Under the pieces are notes generated by a model. The model did no database searches. It saw only the letters and a list, made by a program, of their open reading frames with translations, and was not told the DNA's origin. From Xenopus tropicalis (Eukaryota > Chordata > Amphibia > Anura > Pipidae), in assembly GCF_000004195.4 (NCBI RefSeq), contig NC_030680.2:150993663-151057662 (forward strand): a stretch of DNA of 64,000 bases, written 5' to 3'. Shown piece by piece: positions 51,050 to 62,407 of this stretch (position 1 is its first letter; each line of letters begins with the position of its first letter). The position numbers and the translations under genes were made by a program.

Positions 51050-52698
51050 TATGGGGGGGGGGGGCAGTAATGAAATAGAGAAAGTACAGGGAAGAGCGAC
51101 TAAGCTGATAAAGGGAATGGGCTCAGTTATGGGGAAAGGCTGGCCCAGTTGGGATTGGTTACACTGGGGAAGGGGCAGTTATGGGGGGGTCACTATATAT
51201 AAATATATAAGGGGGGGCAGTAATGAAATAGAGAAAGTACAGGGAAGAGCGACTAAGCTGATAAAGGGAATGGGCTCAGTTATGGGGAAAGGCTGGCCCA
51301 GTTGGGATTGGTTACACTGGGGAAGGGGCAGTTAAGGGGGGGGGGTCACTATATATATAAATATATAAGGGGGGGCAGTAATGAAATAGAGAAAGTACAG
51401 GGAAGAGCGACTAAGCTGATAAAGGGAATGGGCTCAGTTATGGGGAAAGGCTGGCCCAGTTGGGATTGGTTACACTGGGGGGGGGGGCAGTTAAGGGGGG
51501 GTCACTATATATAAATATATAAGGGGGGGGCAGTAATGAAATAGAGAAAGTACAGGGAAGAGCGACTAAGCTGATAAAGGGAATGGGCTCAGTTATGGGG
51601 AAAGGCTGGCCCAGTTGGGATTGGTTACACTGGGGAAGGGGCAGTTAAGGGGGGGTCACTATATATAAATATATAAGGGGGGGCAGTAATGAAATAGAGA
51701 AAGTACAGGGAAGAGCGACTAAGCTGATAAAGGGAATGGGCTCAGTTATGGGGAAAGGCTGGCCCAGTTGGGATTGGTTACACTGGGGAAGGGGCAGTTA
51801 AGGGGGGGGGCACTATATATAAATATATAAGGGGGGGCAGTAATGAAATAGAGAAAGTACAGGGAAGAGCGACTAAGCTGATAAAGGGAATGGGCTCAGT
51901 TATGGGGAAAGGCTGGCCCAGTTGGGATTGGTTACACTGGGGGGGGGGGCAGTTAAGGGGGGGGCACTATATATAAATATATAAGGGGGGGCAGTAATGA
52001 AATAGAGAAAGTACAGGGAAGAGCGACTAAGCTGATAAAGGGAATGGGCTCAGTTATGGGGAAAGGCTGGCCCAGTTGGGATTGGTTACACTGGGGAAGG
52101 GGCAGTTAAGGGGGGGGGGTCACTATATATAAATATATAAGGGGGGGCAGTAATGAAATAGAGAAAGTACAGGGAAGAGCGACTAAGCTGATAAAGGGAA
52201 TGGGCTCAGTTATGGGGAAAGGCTGGCCCAGTTGGGATTGGTTACACTGGGGAAGGGGCAGTTAAGGGGGGGGGGTCACTATATATAAATATATAAGGGG
52301 GGGCAGTAATGAAATAGAGAAAGTACAGGGAAGAGCGACTAAGCTGATAAAGGGAATGGGCTCAGTTATGGGGAAAGGCTGGCCCAGTTGGGATTGGTTA
52401 CACTGGGGAAGGGGCAGTTAAGGGGGGTCACTATATATAAATATATAAGGGGGGGCAGTAATGAAATAGAGAAAGTACAGGGAAGAGTGACTAAGCTGAT
52501 AAAGGGAATGGGCTCAGTTATGGGGAAAGGCTGGCCCAGTTGGGATTGGTTACACTGGGGAAGGGGCAGTTAAGGGGGGGGCACTATATATAAATATATA
52601 AGGGGGGGCAGTAATGAAATAGAGAAAGTACAGGGAAGAGCGACTAAGCTGATAAAGGGAATGGGCTCAGTTATGGGGAAAGGCTGGCCCAGTTGGGA
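51050..52698 (+). repeat. minisatellite, about 154-bp unit, 11 copies, derived from a LINE ORF2 end
   Basis: Each unit holds GAAATAGAGAAAGTACAGGG, which reads IEKVQGRATKLIKGM, and in a shifted frame GLSYGERLAQLGLVTLGK. These match the conserved C-terminal end of non-LTR (CR1/L2-like) reverse-transcriptase proteins. The two frames are broken relative to each other, so no functional protein is encoded. Confidence 0.9.
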
Positions 52699-53011
52699 CA
52701 CAATGGAGTCCCGGGGTATCGGAATAACAATGCATTTGGCTTTTGCAGGGAATTCCAACGAATAGAAATTGTTTCCCTTCTCAGAACCCAGGGGGGACCC
52801 GGAGGTGCCGGGAGGGGGGCAGATTCTAAGAACCCAACATTTCGGCATTTATTCTGCTCCTGTATTTCACCATATTCATCTGAAAGCAGAACATCGTTTG
52901 TTGGACATTTCCCAAAATACATTTGTTTCCTAATGTTAAAGATTTGTGTTTCCTTTTTCTTGTTTTGCAACAGTCCTTGGGGTTGTTTTGTAGCGACTCT
53001 GTGTTTGTAGT

Positions 53012-53923
53012 ACAGGTATGGGATCCGTTATCCGGAAACCCTTTATCCAGAAAGCTTTGAATTATAGAAATAGACTCCATTTTAATCTAATACTTCAAAT
53101 TTTCAAAAACAGCCCTATTGGGTTTATTTAATGGTTAAATGATTCCCTTTTCTCTGTAATAATAAAACAGTACCTGTACTTGATCCCAACTAAGATATAA
53201 TTACCCCTTATTGGGGCAGAACAGCCCTATTGGGTTTATTTAATGGTTAAATGATTCCCTTTTCTCTGTAATAATAAAACAGTACCTGTACTTGATCCCA
53301 ACTAAGATATAATTACCCCTTATTGGGGGCAGAACAGCCTTATTGGGTTTATTTAATGGTTAAATGATTCCCTTTTCTCTGTAATAATAAAACAGTACCT
53401 GTACTTGATCCCAACTAAGATATAATTACCCCTTATTGGGGCAGAACAGTCCTATTGGGTTTTCTTTAATGGTTAAATGATTCCCTTTTCTCTGTAATAA
53501 TAAAACAGTACCTGTACTTGATCCCAACTAAGATATAATTACCCCTTATTGGGGCAGAACAGCCCTATTGGGTTTATTTAATGGTTAAATGATTCCCTTT
53601 TCTCTGTAATAATAAAACAGTACCTGTACTTGATCCCAACTAAGATATAATTACCCCTTATTGGGGCAGAACAGCCCTATTGGGTTTATTTAATGGTTAA
53701 ATGATTCCCTTTTCTCTGTAATAATAAAACAGTACCTGTACTTGATCCCAACTAAGATATAATTACCCCTTATTGGGGGCAGAACAGCCCTATTGGGTTT
53801 ATTTACTGGTTAAATGATTTTTCGTAGACTTAAGGTACGGAGATCGAAATAACAGAAAGACCCTTTATCCAGAAAACCCCAGGTCCCGAGCATTCTGGAT
53901 AACAGGTCCCATACCTGTACTCT
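53012..53923. mobile_element. frog MITE with an internal tandem array
   Basis: The ends are TACAGGTATGGGATCCGTTA and its counterpart ATAACAGGTCCCATACCTGT, terminal inverted repeats typical of an abundant Xenopus element. Between them about 6-7 copies of a 113-bp unit (GGGTTTATTTAATGGTTAAA) occupy about 53105-53810. No transposase. Confidence 0.85.
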
Positions 53924-54027
53924 GCCCCATTCCCTGTGTAACCGCCCAATGATATAATATCTGTTCTACGTGTAAGAAACATTATGGTTGTGAAGAATTC
54001 AGACAAACAATATAAGTATAAAAAGTA

Positions 54028-54033
54028 TTTATT
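54028..54033 (-). promoter_or_regulatory. ninj1: candidate distal polyadenylation signal on the minus strand
   Basis: TTTATT on + is AATAAA on -, in the context TTTGAAATAAATACTTT followed by AT-rich sequence. This resembles the end of a vertebrate transcript and could be the distal end of ninj1. Confidence 0.3.
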
Positions 54034-55320
54034 TCAAAATTTATAATAAACTTCAAACTATTTTCATGAATAAAATATCTGAGCAACAAAGATTTATCAT
54101 AAAGTGGTTTCTATGGGGGATAAATACAAAATAAAAGATGTATATTTCCAGCAGAATACATTGTTATTTTCTATTCTCCCAGTGCAGAGGCAATAGGGTA
54201 ACAGGAGAAAGTCATCTGGTGAATGTGCAAGTTATTGCCCCAGAGCCCACAGGCAGGGGTAATAGGGCTGTTCCCTGGGTAGGTTACACGGGGGTGGGTA
54301 TATATATATATACATGCCCATTGCCCATGGGCACAGTGGATAAAACAGAAATCATAACCATAAAGGAGGCCCCATACACGGGAAGATTCAGCAAGGTCTT
54401 CTCCCAATTTGCCCACCTAAGGGCTAATTCGATTGTTTGACCCCATTGAATTACAATGGCGAGTATAGGCACCGATACAGTCCCTGATCCAATGGAAAAT
54501 TAAACCTGCCCGATCGAGATCTGGCCAATTGTAGGTCAGCTATTGGTGGTGTATGGGGCATTGGGTGGCATGAAAGACAATCAGTGTGTGGGGAGAAAAG
54601 CTGGAAGACAAGGGGCAACCGGGGGCACCAGGGAATGGGCAGAAGGTGTGAGGATGAAGCCAATGGTGGAAGATGGGAAACCAAAGCCCTTGGGTGACAT
54701 TTATTGATGACAGTTGGGGGGGGGCAATGAGGTCCATGTGACTCCAGTTGGGTCTGGCTGGAACATGTGTAGTGCTGAGTGAGGGACAAGCGCTTTAATA
54801 CTAACGGTTTAAGTAGCCCCAATAACATGCAGTGGTTTAGATTGAGGGGTGAATATATATTCCCAGGGGTGTATCTATAGAGAAAGCAGACCCTACAGTT
54901 GCAGGGGGGGGGGCCCGGACCGTGGGGTCTGCTTTCTCTATAGGTCCAAAAAGTTCCCCCATCTCCAGGGGTGGGAGGGCTGGGTGGGTGCTAGGGTGGC
55001 TACTCCATTGTACGTATGTATGTGTATAGTGGATAATTCCATAGCCTGGTTTGTTATGTAGCAAATCCTCCAATGATATGAGATTTAGGCACTTGTATAG
55101 ATTATAGGCACCAAGAGACCATATTTTACCTTACAGGACCCCTCAGAGGTTCCGGGCAGAATATTCTCAGTAATAAAAGTGATATCTGATCTTAAAAACA
55201 CAGTGGAATAAAGCACCGGTGTGAAACTTTGGTTCAAACATCTCCCAGAATCCCCAGGGGGACTTTGGTTGAGAGTTGTAATTCAGCTACACATGCTGGG
55301 ACTCTGTGTGGGCATCAGTG
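54034..55320. other. possible ninj1 distal 3' UTR or intergenic DNA, with a perfect hairpin
   Basis: Mostly non-repetitive. A perfect 19-bp inverted repeat, CTATAGAGAAAGCAGACCC at 54875-54893 and its complement at 54925-54943 with a 31-base loop, lies in what looks like a frog repeat fragment. No coding exon is recognised. Confidence 0.5.
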
Positions 55321-56231
55321 TCTCATACAGCCCTATACATCTATATACAGCCCTATATACTTCTATATACAGCCCTATACATCTATATACAGCCCTATAT
55401 ACTTCTATATACAGCCCTATACATCTATATACAGCCCTATATACTTCTATATACAGCCCTATACATCTATATACAGCCCTATATACTTCTATATACAGCC
55501 CTATAGACATATACATCTATATACAGCCCTATATACTTCTATATACAGCCCTATAGACATATACATCTATATACAGCCCTATATACTTCTATATACAGCC
55601 CTATACATCTATATACAGTCCTATATACTTCTACATACAGCCCTATACATCTATATACAGCCCTATACATCTATATACAGCCCTATATACTTCTATATAC
55701 AGCCCTATAGACATATACATCTATATACAGCCCTATACATCTATATACAGCCCTATATACTTCTATATACAGCCCTATACATCTATATACAGCCCTATAT
55801 ACTTCTATATACAGCCCTATACATCTATATACAGCCCTATATACTTCTATATACAGCCCTATACATCTATATACAGCCCTATATACATCTATATACAGCC
55901 CTATATACTTCTATATACAGCCCTATACATCTATATACAGCCCTATATACATCTATATACAGCCCTATACATCTATATACAGCCCTATATACTTCTATAT
56001 ACAGCCCTATACATCTATATACAGCCCTATACATCTACATACAGCCCTATATACTTCTATATACAGCCCTATACATCTATATACAGCCCTATACATCTAC
56101 ATACAGCCCTATATACTTCTATATACAGCCCTATAGACATATACATCTATATACAGCCCTATACATCTATATACAGCCCTATACATCTATATACAGCCCT
56201 ATATACTTCTATATACAGCCCTATACATCTA
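55321..56231. repeat. minisatellite, 20- and 22-bp units, about 43 copies
   Basis: Units are CTATACATCTATATACAGCC and a longer form with CTATATACTTCTATATACAG. A long open frame on + is an artefact of the repeat. Confidence 0.97.
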
Positions 56232-56376
56232 TTTGCATTAGTATAAACCCTGGAAATTCTGCCCAACTCAGTCCCATTCTCCTGCTGGGAGCCAAGCCCA
56301 GGGGTCTCTAGGGGGCTATTACTTTGCCCAAGGTTTTGTTGTGGGTCACTGGGAGGCACACAGAACCAGAAGGGTT

Positions 56377-56822
56377 AATGGGGATTCACCTTTAGGGTAA
56401 CTTTTAGTATGTTATAGAATGACCTGTTCTTAGCAGCCTTTCCATTGGTCTACACTTTTTATTTTCTATCAATTTTGAATTATTTGCCTCTTCTGCCTCT
56501 TTGCAGCTTTCAAATGGGGGTCACTGACCCCGGCAGCCAAACCCTATTGCTCTGTGAGGCTCCAGTTTTATTGTTATTGTTACTTTTTATTACATATCTT
56601 TCTGTTCAGACCCGCTGCTATTCGAATTCCGGTATCTCATTCAAACCAAAGCCTGGTTGCTGGAGAAATTTGGACCCTAGCAACCACATGGCTGCTAAAT
56701 TTCCAAACTGAAAAGCTGCTGAACAAAAACCGCAAATGATAAAAAATGAAGACCAATTGCAAACAGTTCCAGAATAGCACCCTCTACATCATACTGAACA
56801 TTTAGGTGAACAGCCCCATTAA
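56377..56822. mobile_element. palindromic MITE, same family as 49815-50253
   Basis: It starts GGGGATTCACCTTTAGGGTA and ends ATTTAGGTGAACAGCCCCAT. The internal segments TCTGTGAGG and AATGAAGACCAATTGCAAAC are shared with 49815-50253. It lies in the possible ninj1 3' UTR. Confidence 0.78.
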
Positions 56823-56844
56823 TGTGACGGTGCAGCTTTGCTTT

Positions 56845-57397
56845 CTGGCAACATAGGTCCTTCTGTTTTAATTTGCTTCTGGGGGATCTGGGGGTTTCAT
56901 GAATAGCCAAAGGCGGCCAATGGTTGCCCCTTGTTCCATCATGCAGAGATCAGTAGGTAAGTGACCGGTGGGGCTCATATACATAGTAATCATACATACA
57001 AAGTGCAACAGGAAAACCAATAGTGAGAGCAGGCTAGCAGTAGGGAAGGGGTTAAACAGTCTGTATGCAACTGACCAGTTATTATTCCTTATATCAGTCC
57101 CTATGCGTGAAGACACACAGAGCTACTTAGTAGCAGCTTCATGTTGCAAAATCCAGGAATTTGGAAATTCTCTCTCTTCCTGAGTCGGGGGGGGGGTGGG
57201 GTGAATCCTTCCCAGGGAGACACAGTCGATCGGTTCCAGGCAGCACCCCCCAAACTGGGAGAAACACAGAACATAGTAATGCCGCACAATGGGGGGCCCC
57301 CGGGGCAGTGATTGGAAGCACTTGGGGTTTGATCCTCAGGCAACTGGCTCTGGGGTGTAATATACTCCATTCCTTCATGTGTCCGACGGGGAGACTT
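56845..57397 (-). other. ninj1: ninj1 exon 4: 3' UTR exon
   Basis: On the minus strand a long pyrimidine tract ending TCTATCTTCCCAG defines an excellent acceptor, with the exon beginning at 57397. It pairs with the donor at 57927 just after the stop codon, so the whole exon would be untranslated. The near end is uncertain. ATTAAA at complement 56867-56872 would end the exon near 56845, whereas AATAAA at complement 54028-54033 would give a 3.4 kb exon spanning a MITE and a minisatellite. Confidence 0.5.
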
Positions 57398-57960
57398 CTG
57401 GGAAGATAGAAGGAAAAAAGAATAGAATAAGTATATAAATGGGGCTAGCCATATACTTAATTTCCCAGGGTGCCACAGCCATGTGACCTGTGCTCTGATA
57501 AACTTCAGGCACACTTTACTGCTGCGCTGCAAGTTGGAGTGATATCCCCCCCTCACCCCCAGCAGCCGATCAGCAGAACAATGGGAAGGGAGCAAGATAG
57601 CAGCTCCCAGTAGGTATCAGAATAGCACTCAATAGTAAGAAATCCAAGTCCGGCTTGGGACTCCTCCAGTTACATGGGAGTAGGAGAAACAATAGGTTAG
57701 CTGAAAGCAGTTCTAATGTGTAGCGCTGGCTGAAAGCTCAGACTCAGGCACAAGGCACTGAGATGGCGCCTACACACCAATATTACAGCTACAAATACAT
57801 TTGTTGGTTGAAGAATAAAAGGTTAAATGGCAGAGGGAATTATTTGCTGTGTAACAGGGTCATTTAGAGATAAACAGCCCCATAAATATCATTATATTGC
57901 AGCTAATGGGTTAGGAAGCCAACTTACCATTGCTGGGGCGCCCCCTGGTGCAGGGGGAAC

Positions 57961-58112
57961 TCAGACACTGGGTGAACCCCCCAAGGGTTTCTGAACTCCA
58001 AACGCCGTGACCAGAACATTGACGACCACTATAATAAACACCAGGCCCGTGGCTGTATTCTCCAGAATGTCCAGTATGTAATGTTTGGCCGGATTGTTCA
58101 GATCATACTTCA
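57961..58112 (-). CDS. ninj1: ninj1 exon 3: second membrane segment and C-terminus
   Basis: On the minus strand the coding part starts after ATATGCAG and completes a Val codon with the G left by exon 2. It encodes VKYDLNNPAKHYILDIL, then ATGLVFIIVVVNVLVTAFGV (the second membrane segment) and QKPLGGSPSV, with TGA at 57963-57961. VKYDLNNPAKH and the FGVQKPL end are diagnostic of ninjurin-1. The exon continues 33 bases past the stop to a strong donor, AATG|GTAAGT (57928/57927). That distance is below the roughly 50-base limit for nonsense-mediated decay. Confidence 0.95.
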
Positions 58113-58718
58113 CTGCATATGAACAGAACATGGGTTAGTTAGCTCATTGTACTGCTACTGTTGGGTTAGTTAGCTCATTGTACTGCTACTGTTGGGTTAG
58201 TTAGCTCATTGTACTGCTACTGTTGGGTTAGTTAGCTCATTGTACTGCTACTGTTGGGTTAGTTAGCTCATTGTACTGCTACTGTTGGGTTAGTTAGCTC
58301 ATTGTACTGCTACTGTTGGGTTAGTTAGCTCATTATATGGCTACTGTTGGGTTAGTTAGCTCATTGTACTGCTACTGTTGGGTTAGTTAGCTCATTATAT
58401 GGCTACTGTTGGGTTAGTTAGCTCATTATATGGCTACTGTTGGGTTAGTTAGCTCATTATACTGCTACTGTTGGGTTAGTTAGCTCATTATACTGCTGCT
58501 GTTGGGTTAGTTAGCTCATTACATGGCTACTGTTGGGTTAGTTAGCTCATTATACTGTTGCTGTTGGGTTAGTTAGCTCATTACATGGCTGCTGTTGGGT
58601 TAGTTAGCTCATTACATGGCTACTGTTGGGTTAGTTAGCTCATTATACTGTTGCTGTTGGGTTAGTTGGCTCATTACATGGCTACTGTTGGGTTAGTTAG
58701 CTCATTATACTGCAGCTG

Positions 58719-58819
58719 TTACATAGTAACATAGTAAGTTGGGTTGAAAAAAGACATACGTCCATCAAGTTCAACCATAATGCCTATATATAACGTGCCT
58801 AACTACTAGTTGATCCAGA
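58719..58819. mobile_element. truncated SINE-like element inside the array
   Basis: It contains ACATAGTAACATAGTAAGTT and AGTTCAACCATAATGCCTAT, then stops at GATCCAGAGG where array units resume. It is a partial duplicate of the element at 58972. Confidence 0.85.
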
Positions 58820-58971
58820 GGTTAGTTAGCTCATTATACTGTTGCTGTTGGGTTAGTTGGCTCATTACATGGCTACTGTTGGGTTAGTTAGCTCATTATA
58901 CTGTTGCTGTTGGGTTAGTTGGCTCATTACATGGCTACTGTTGGGTTAGTTAGCTCATTATACTGCAGCTG

Positions 58972-59178
58972 TTACATAGTAACATAGTAAGTTGGGTTGA
59001 AAAAAGACATACGTCCATCAAGTTCAACCATAATGCCTATATATAACGTGCCTAACTACTAGTTGATCCAGAGGAAGGCAAAAACCCCATCTGAAGCCTC
59101 TCTAATTTGCCCCAGAGGGGAAAAAATTCCTTCCTGACTCAAGATGGCAATCGGACCAGTCCCTGGGGCAACTTGTAC
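58972..59178. mobile_element. SINE-like element inside the array
   Basis: It carries the same start as the copy at 58719 and continues through GAGGGGAAAAAATTCCTTCC to about 59178. The sequence is abundant in Xenopus genomes. It inserted into the 30-bp array; part was then copied with flanking units. Confidence 0.85.
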
Positions 59179-60112
59179 ACTGTTTGGTTAGTTATCTCAT
59201 TATATTGAGGATGTAGGTTTAGTTAGCTTATTATACGGTTGCTGTTGGGTTAGTTAGCTCATTATATTGAGGATGTTGGGTTAGTTAGCTCATTATATGG
59301 TTGCTGTTGGGTTAGTTAGCTCATTATATGGTTGCTGTTGGGTTAGTTAGCTCGTTATATTGCAGATGTTGGGTTAGTTAGCTCATTATATGGTTGCTGT
59401 TGAGTTAGTTAGCTCATTATATGGTTGCTGTTGGGTTAGTTAGCTCATTATATGGTTGCTGTTGGGTTAGTTAGCTCATTATATGGTTGCTGTTGGGTTA
59501 GTTAGCTCATTATATGGTTGCTGTTGGGTTAGTTAGCTCATTATATGGTTGCTGTTGGGTTAGTTATCTCATTATATTGTGGATGTTGGGTTAGTTAGCT
59601 CATTATATGGTTGCTGTTGGGTTAGTTATCTCATTATATTGAGGATGTTGGGTTAGTTAGCTCATTATATGGTTGCTGTTGGGTTAGTTATCTCATTATA
59701 TTGAGGATGTTGGGTTAGTTAGCTCATTATATGGTTGCTGTTGGGTTAGTTAGCTCATTATATGGTTGCTGTTGGGTTAGTTAGCTCATTATATGGTTGC
59801 TGTTGGGTTAGTTAGCTCATTATATGGTTGCTGTTGGGTTAGTTAGCTCATTATATGGTTGCTGTTGGGTTAGTTAGCTCATTACATGATTGCTGTTGGG
59901 TTAGTTAGCTCATTATATGGTTGCTGTTGGGTTAGTTAGCTTGTTATATTGCAGATGTTGGGTTAGTTAGCTCATTATATGGTTGCTGTTGGGTTAGTTA
60001 GCTCATTATATTGAGGATGTTGGGTTAGTTAGCTCATTATATGGTTGCTGTTGGGTTAGTTAGCTCATTATATTGAGGATGTTGGGTTAGTTAGCTTATT
60101 ATACTGCTGCTG

Positions 60113-61364
60113 TTGAAAGCTATCGTTCATAGAGTTTGCTAGAAATGGAAAACTGATTAGACCCCTGGTGTTTATACAGTATTTGCTATTTTTTATCTTA
60201 GTGACTAAGAACATGTGGGAGATAAAAAAACAAAAGGATCCGTTTTCACGTTTCTGATATATTTCTCTATTTCACACCCATATACAGTCTGTTTGCAGAA
60301 GTGGAATCACATTCAGGGCAAAAAGCTGAAGTTAGTCAGTTCCATTTAGTGACATGAGTCAGTTCTATTCATGCTCAGTGGGTGAGCAATAACAATAGCC
60401 CCGCCCCCAACTAACTGTCAGACCAGCAGGTTAGTGGCGCCCATTGTTCCCTATAGTCGGGTCTCATGTTTCCCATTTAACTATTTAGGAGCGATTCTGC
60501 TCACTGAACAACTATTATTCCTGTCTCTGGAAACCCCAGTCCCCCCAATTCTGACCCCAACTGACACACAAGCCCTCGGCCCTCAAAATGGGGTTCAGTC
60601 ACTGAATCACTATTGCTAATAGAACAGTGCCCAGGCCTTTCTATACTGACAGAGCTGCCGGCAGGAGCAATTCTGACTGGTGGGTGTTGGGGGGCACTTG
60701 GGTATAATATCGAGGCCCTTATGGCTCCGGCCCCACCTCAGTGGCCTATAAAAGAGCCAGACCCTCTCTAGGAAATGAGCTATGAGCTAAGGGACTGAGC
60801 CATCCCTGGGAGGAGCCCTTACAAACACTTACAAACCATGAGAGCTGCCACTAACGTCATGGACTGAATAACCTCAGTGTTTCTGTGTGTTGGGGGGGGG
60901 TTTGGGTCGGGCCGGGTCATGTTCTGCCTGCTCATAACTACTGCACCGGCACTGACTTGCTCTCATATAAAGCTACAATAAAACTCCTTATGGCAAACTA
61001 AATCATTTCTACCATTGCCTGGGAATTGCCCCAAAAGCCCAAAGCCCTTGCCCTGTGCAGTCTGGTGCCATCAACACTTTCTGCCCAGTAACCCTGGCAA
61101 CTAGATCTTTTCATATATTGCATTTCCTTTTTTTTTGCATTATTATTCATTTCTTAACATTGCCCTTTATGTTACTACTCTTTTGCCCCAACAAGTATTT
61201 GAAGTAACTGTAAATGTATTTAGTCTACAAAATACTTGTGTATTTTCCCTTAGAGGTTCAAGTCCAACCAATACAGAGGTACCCTTTATTTTGCATGGGT
61301 ATTTATTGGGTGGGGCAGTGGCCTAAGGCATATTGCACCCTAATAACACATTACTAGACGGGGT
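60113..61364. other. ninj1 intron 2, non-repetitive stretch
   Basis: No exon is recognised on either strand. A G-run is at 60892-60900. Confidence 0.5.
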
Positions 61365-62395
61365 GCAAGTAAAGACCCACCCCTGAGGACTGTTACTTTG
61401 TATTAGAAACAGGTACTAAGCAGTTAGGGAAAATATAAAGACACTTTCCAGAGGGGTGTTACTCTGTATCAAGAGTGGGTACTAACCAGGTAAGGAAAAG
61501 ATAAAGACTTGCCCCCGAGGAGTGTTACTCTGTATTAGAAACAGGTACTAACCAATGAAGGAAAAGAGAAATACCCACCCCTGAGGACTGTTACTCTGGA
61601 TCAAGAGTGGGTACTAACCAGGTAAGGAAAAGATAAAGACCCGCCCCTGAGGAGTGTTACTCTGTATCAAGAGTGGGTACTAACCAGGTAAGGAAAAGAT
61701 AAAGACCCGCCCCTGAGGAGTGTTACTCTGTATCAAGAGTGGGTACTAACCAGGTAAGGAAAAGATAAAGACCCGCCCCTGAGGAGTGTTACTCTGTATC
61801 AAGAGTGGGTACTAACCAGGTAAGGAAAAGATAAAGACTTGCCCCCGAGGAGTGTTACTCTGTATCAAGAGTGGGTACTAACCAGGTAAGGAAAAGATAA
61901 AGACCCGCCCCTGAGGAGTGTTAGTCTGTATCAAGAGTGGGTACTAACCAGGTAAGGAAAAGATAAAGACCCACCCCTGAGGAGTGTTAGTCTGTATTAG
62001 AAACAGGTACTAACCAATGAAGGAAAAAAGAAATACCCACCCCTGAGGACTGTTACTCTGAATCGAGAGTGGGTACTAACCAGGTAAGGAAAAGATAAAG
62101 ACCCACCCCTGAGGAGTGTTAGTCTGTATCAAGAGTGGGTACTAACCAGGTAAGGAAAAGATAAAGACCCACCCCTGAGGAGTGTTAGTCTGTATCAAGA
62201 GTGGGTACTAACCAGGTAAGGAAAAGATAAAGACCCACCCCTGAGGAGTGTTAGTCTGTATTAGAAACAGGTACTAACCAATGAAGGAAAAAAGAAATAC
62301 CCACCCCTGAGGACTGTTACTCTGAATCGAGAGTGGGTACTAACCAGGTAAGGAAAAGATAAAGACCCGCCCCTGACTGTAGCTCTACAGTGATA
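61365..62395. repeat. minisatellite, about 66-bp unit, about 15 copies, reaching the ninj1 exon 2 splice donor
   Basis: Units contain GGTACTAACCAGGTAAGGAA, or the variant ACAGGTACTAACCAATGAAG. The latter matches the real exon 2 donor region (AGGTACTAACCAAT at 62399-62411). Variant units recur in sets, suggesting higher-order duplication. Confidence 0.95.
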
Positions 62396-62407
62396 GCAGG
62401 TACTAAC

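Larger units (their letters stand above)
58133..60112. repeat. minisatellite, about 30-bp unit, about 55 copies, in ninj1 intron 2
   Basis: The unit resembles TGGGTTAGTTAGCTCATTAT plus ATGGTTGCTGT. Sub-types are clustered (TACTGCTACTG first, then ACATGGCTACTG, then ATATGGTTGCTG), showing local expansion. It is interrupted by two SINE-like copies. Confidence 0.97.

Noticed and set aside
51050..52698. Intact LINE or reverse-transcriptase gene
   Set aside because: Only about 40 residues of the C-terminal end are represented per unit, in two mismatched frames; there are no catalytic motifs.
57101..57595. 164-codon minus-strand open frame upstream of and across ninj1 exon 4
   Set aside because: It crosses the acceptor at 57398 and is interrupted by intron sequence; the stop codon of ninj1 lies earlier, at 57961, so this is untranslated.
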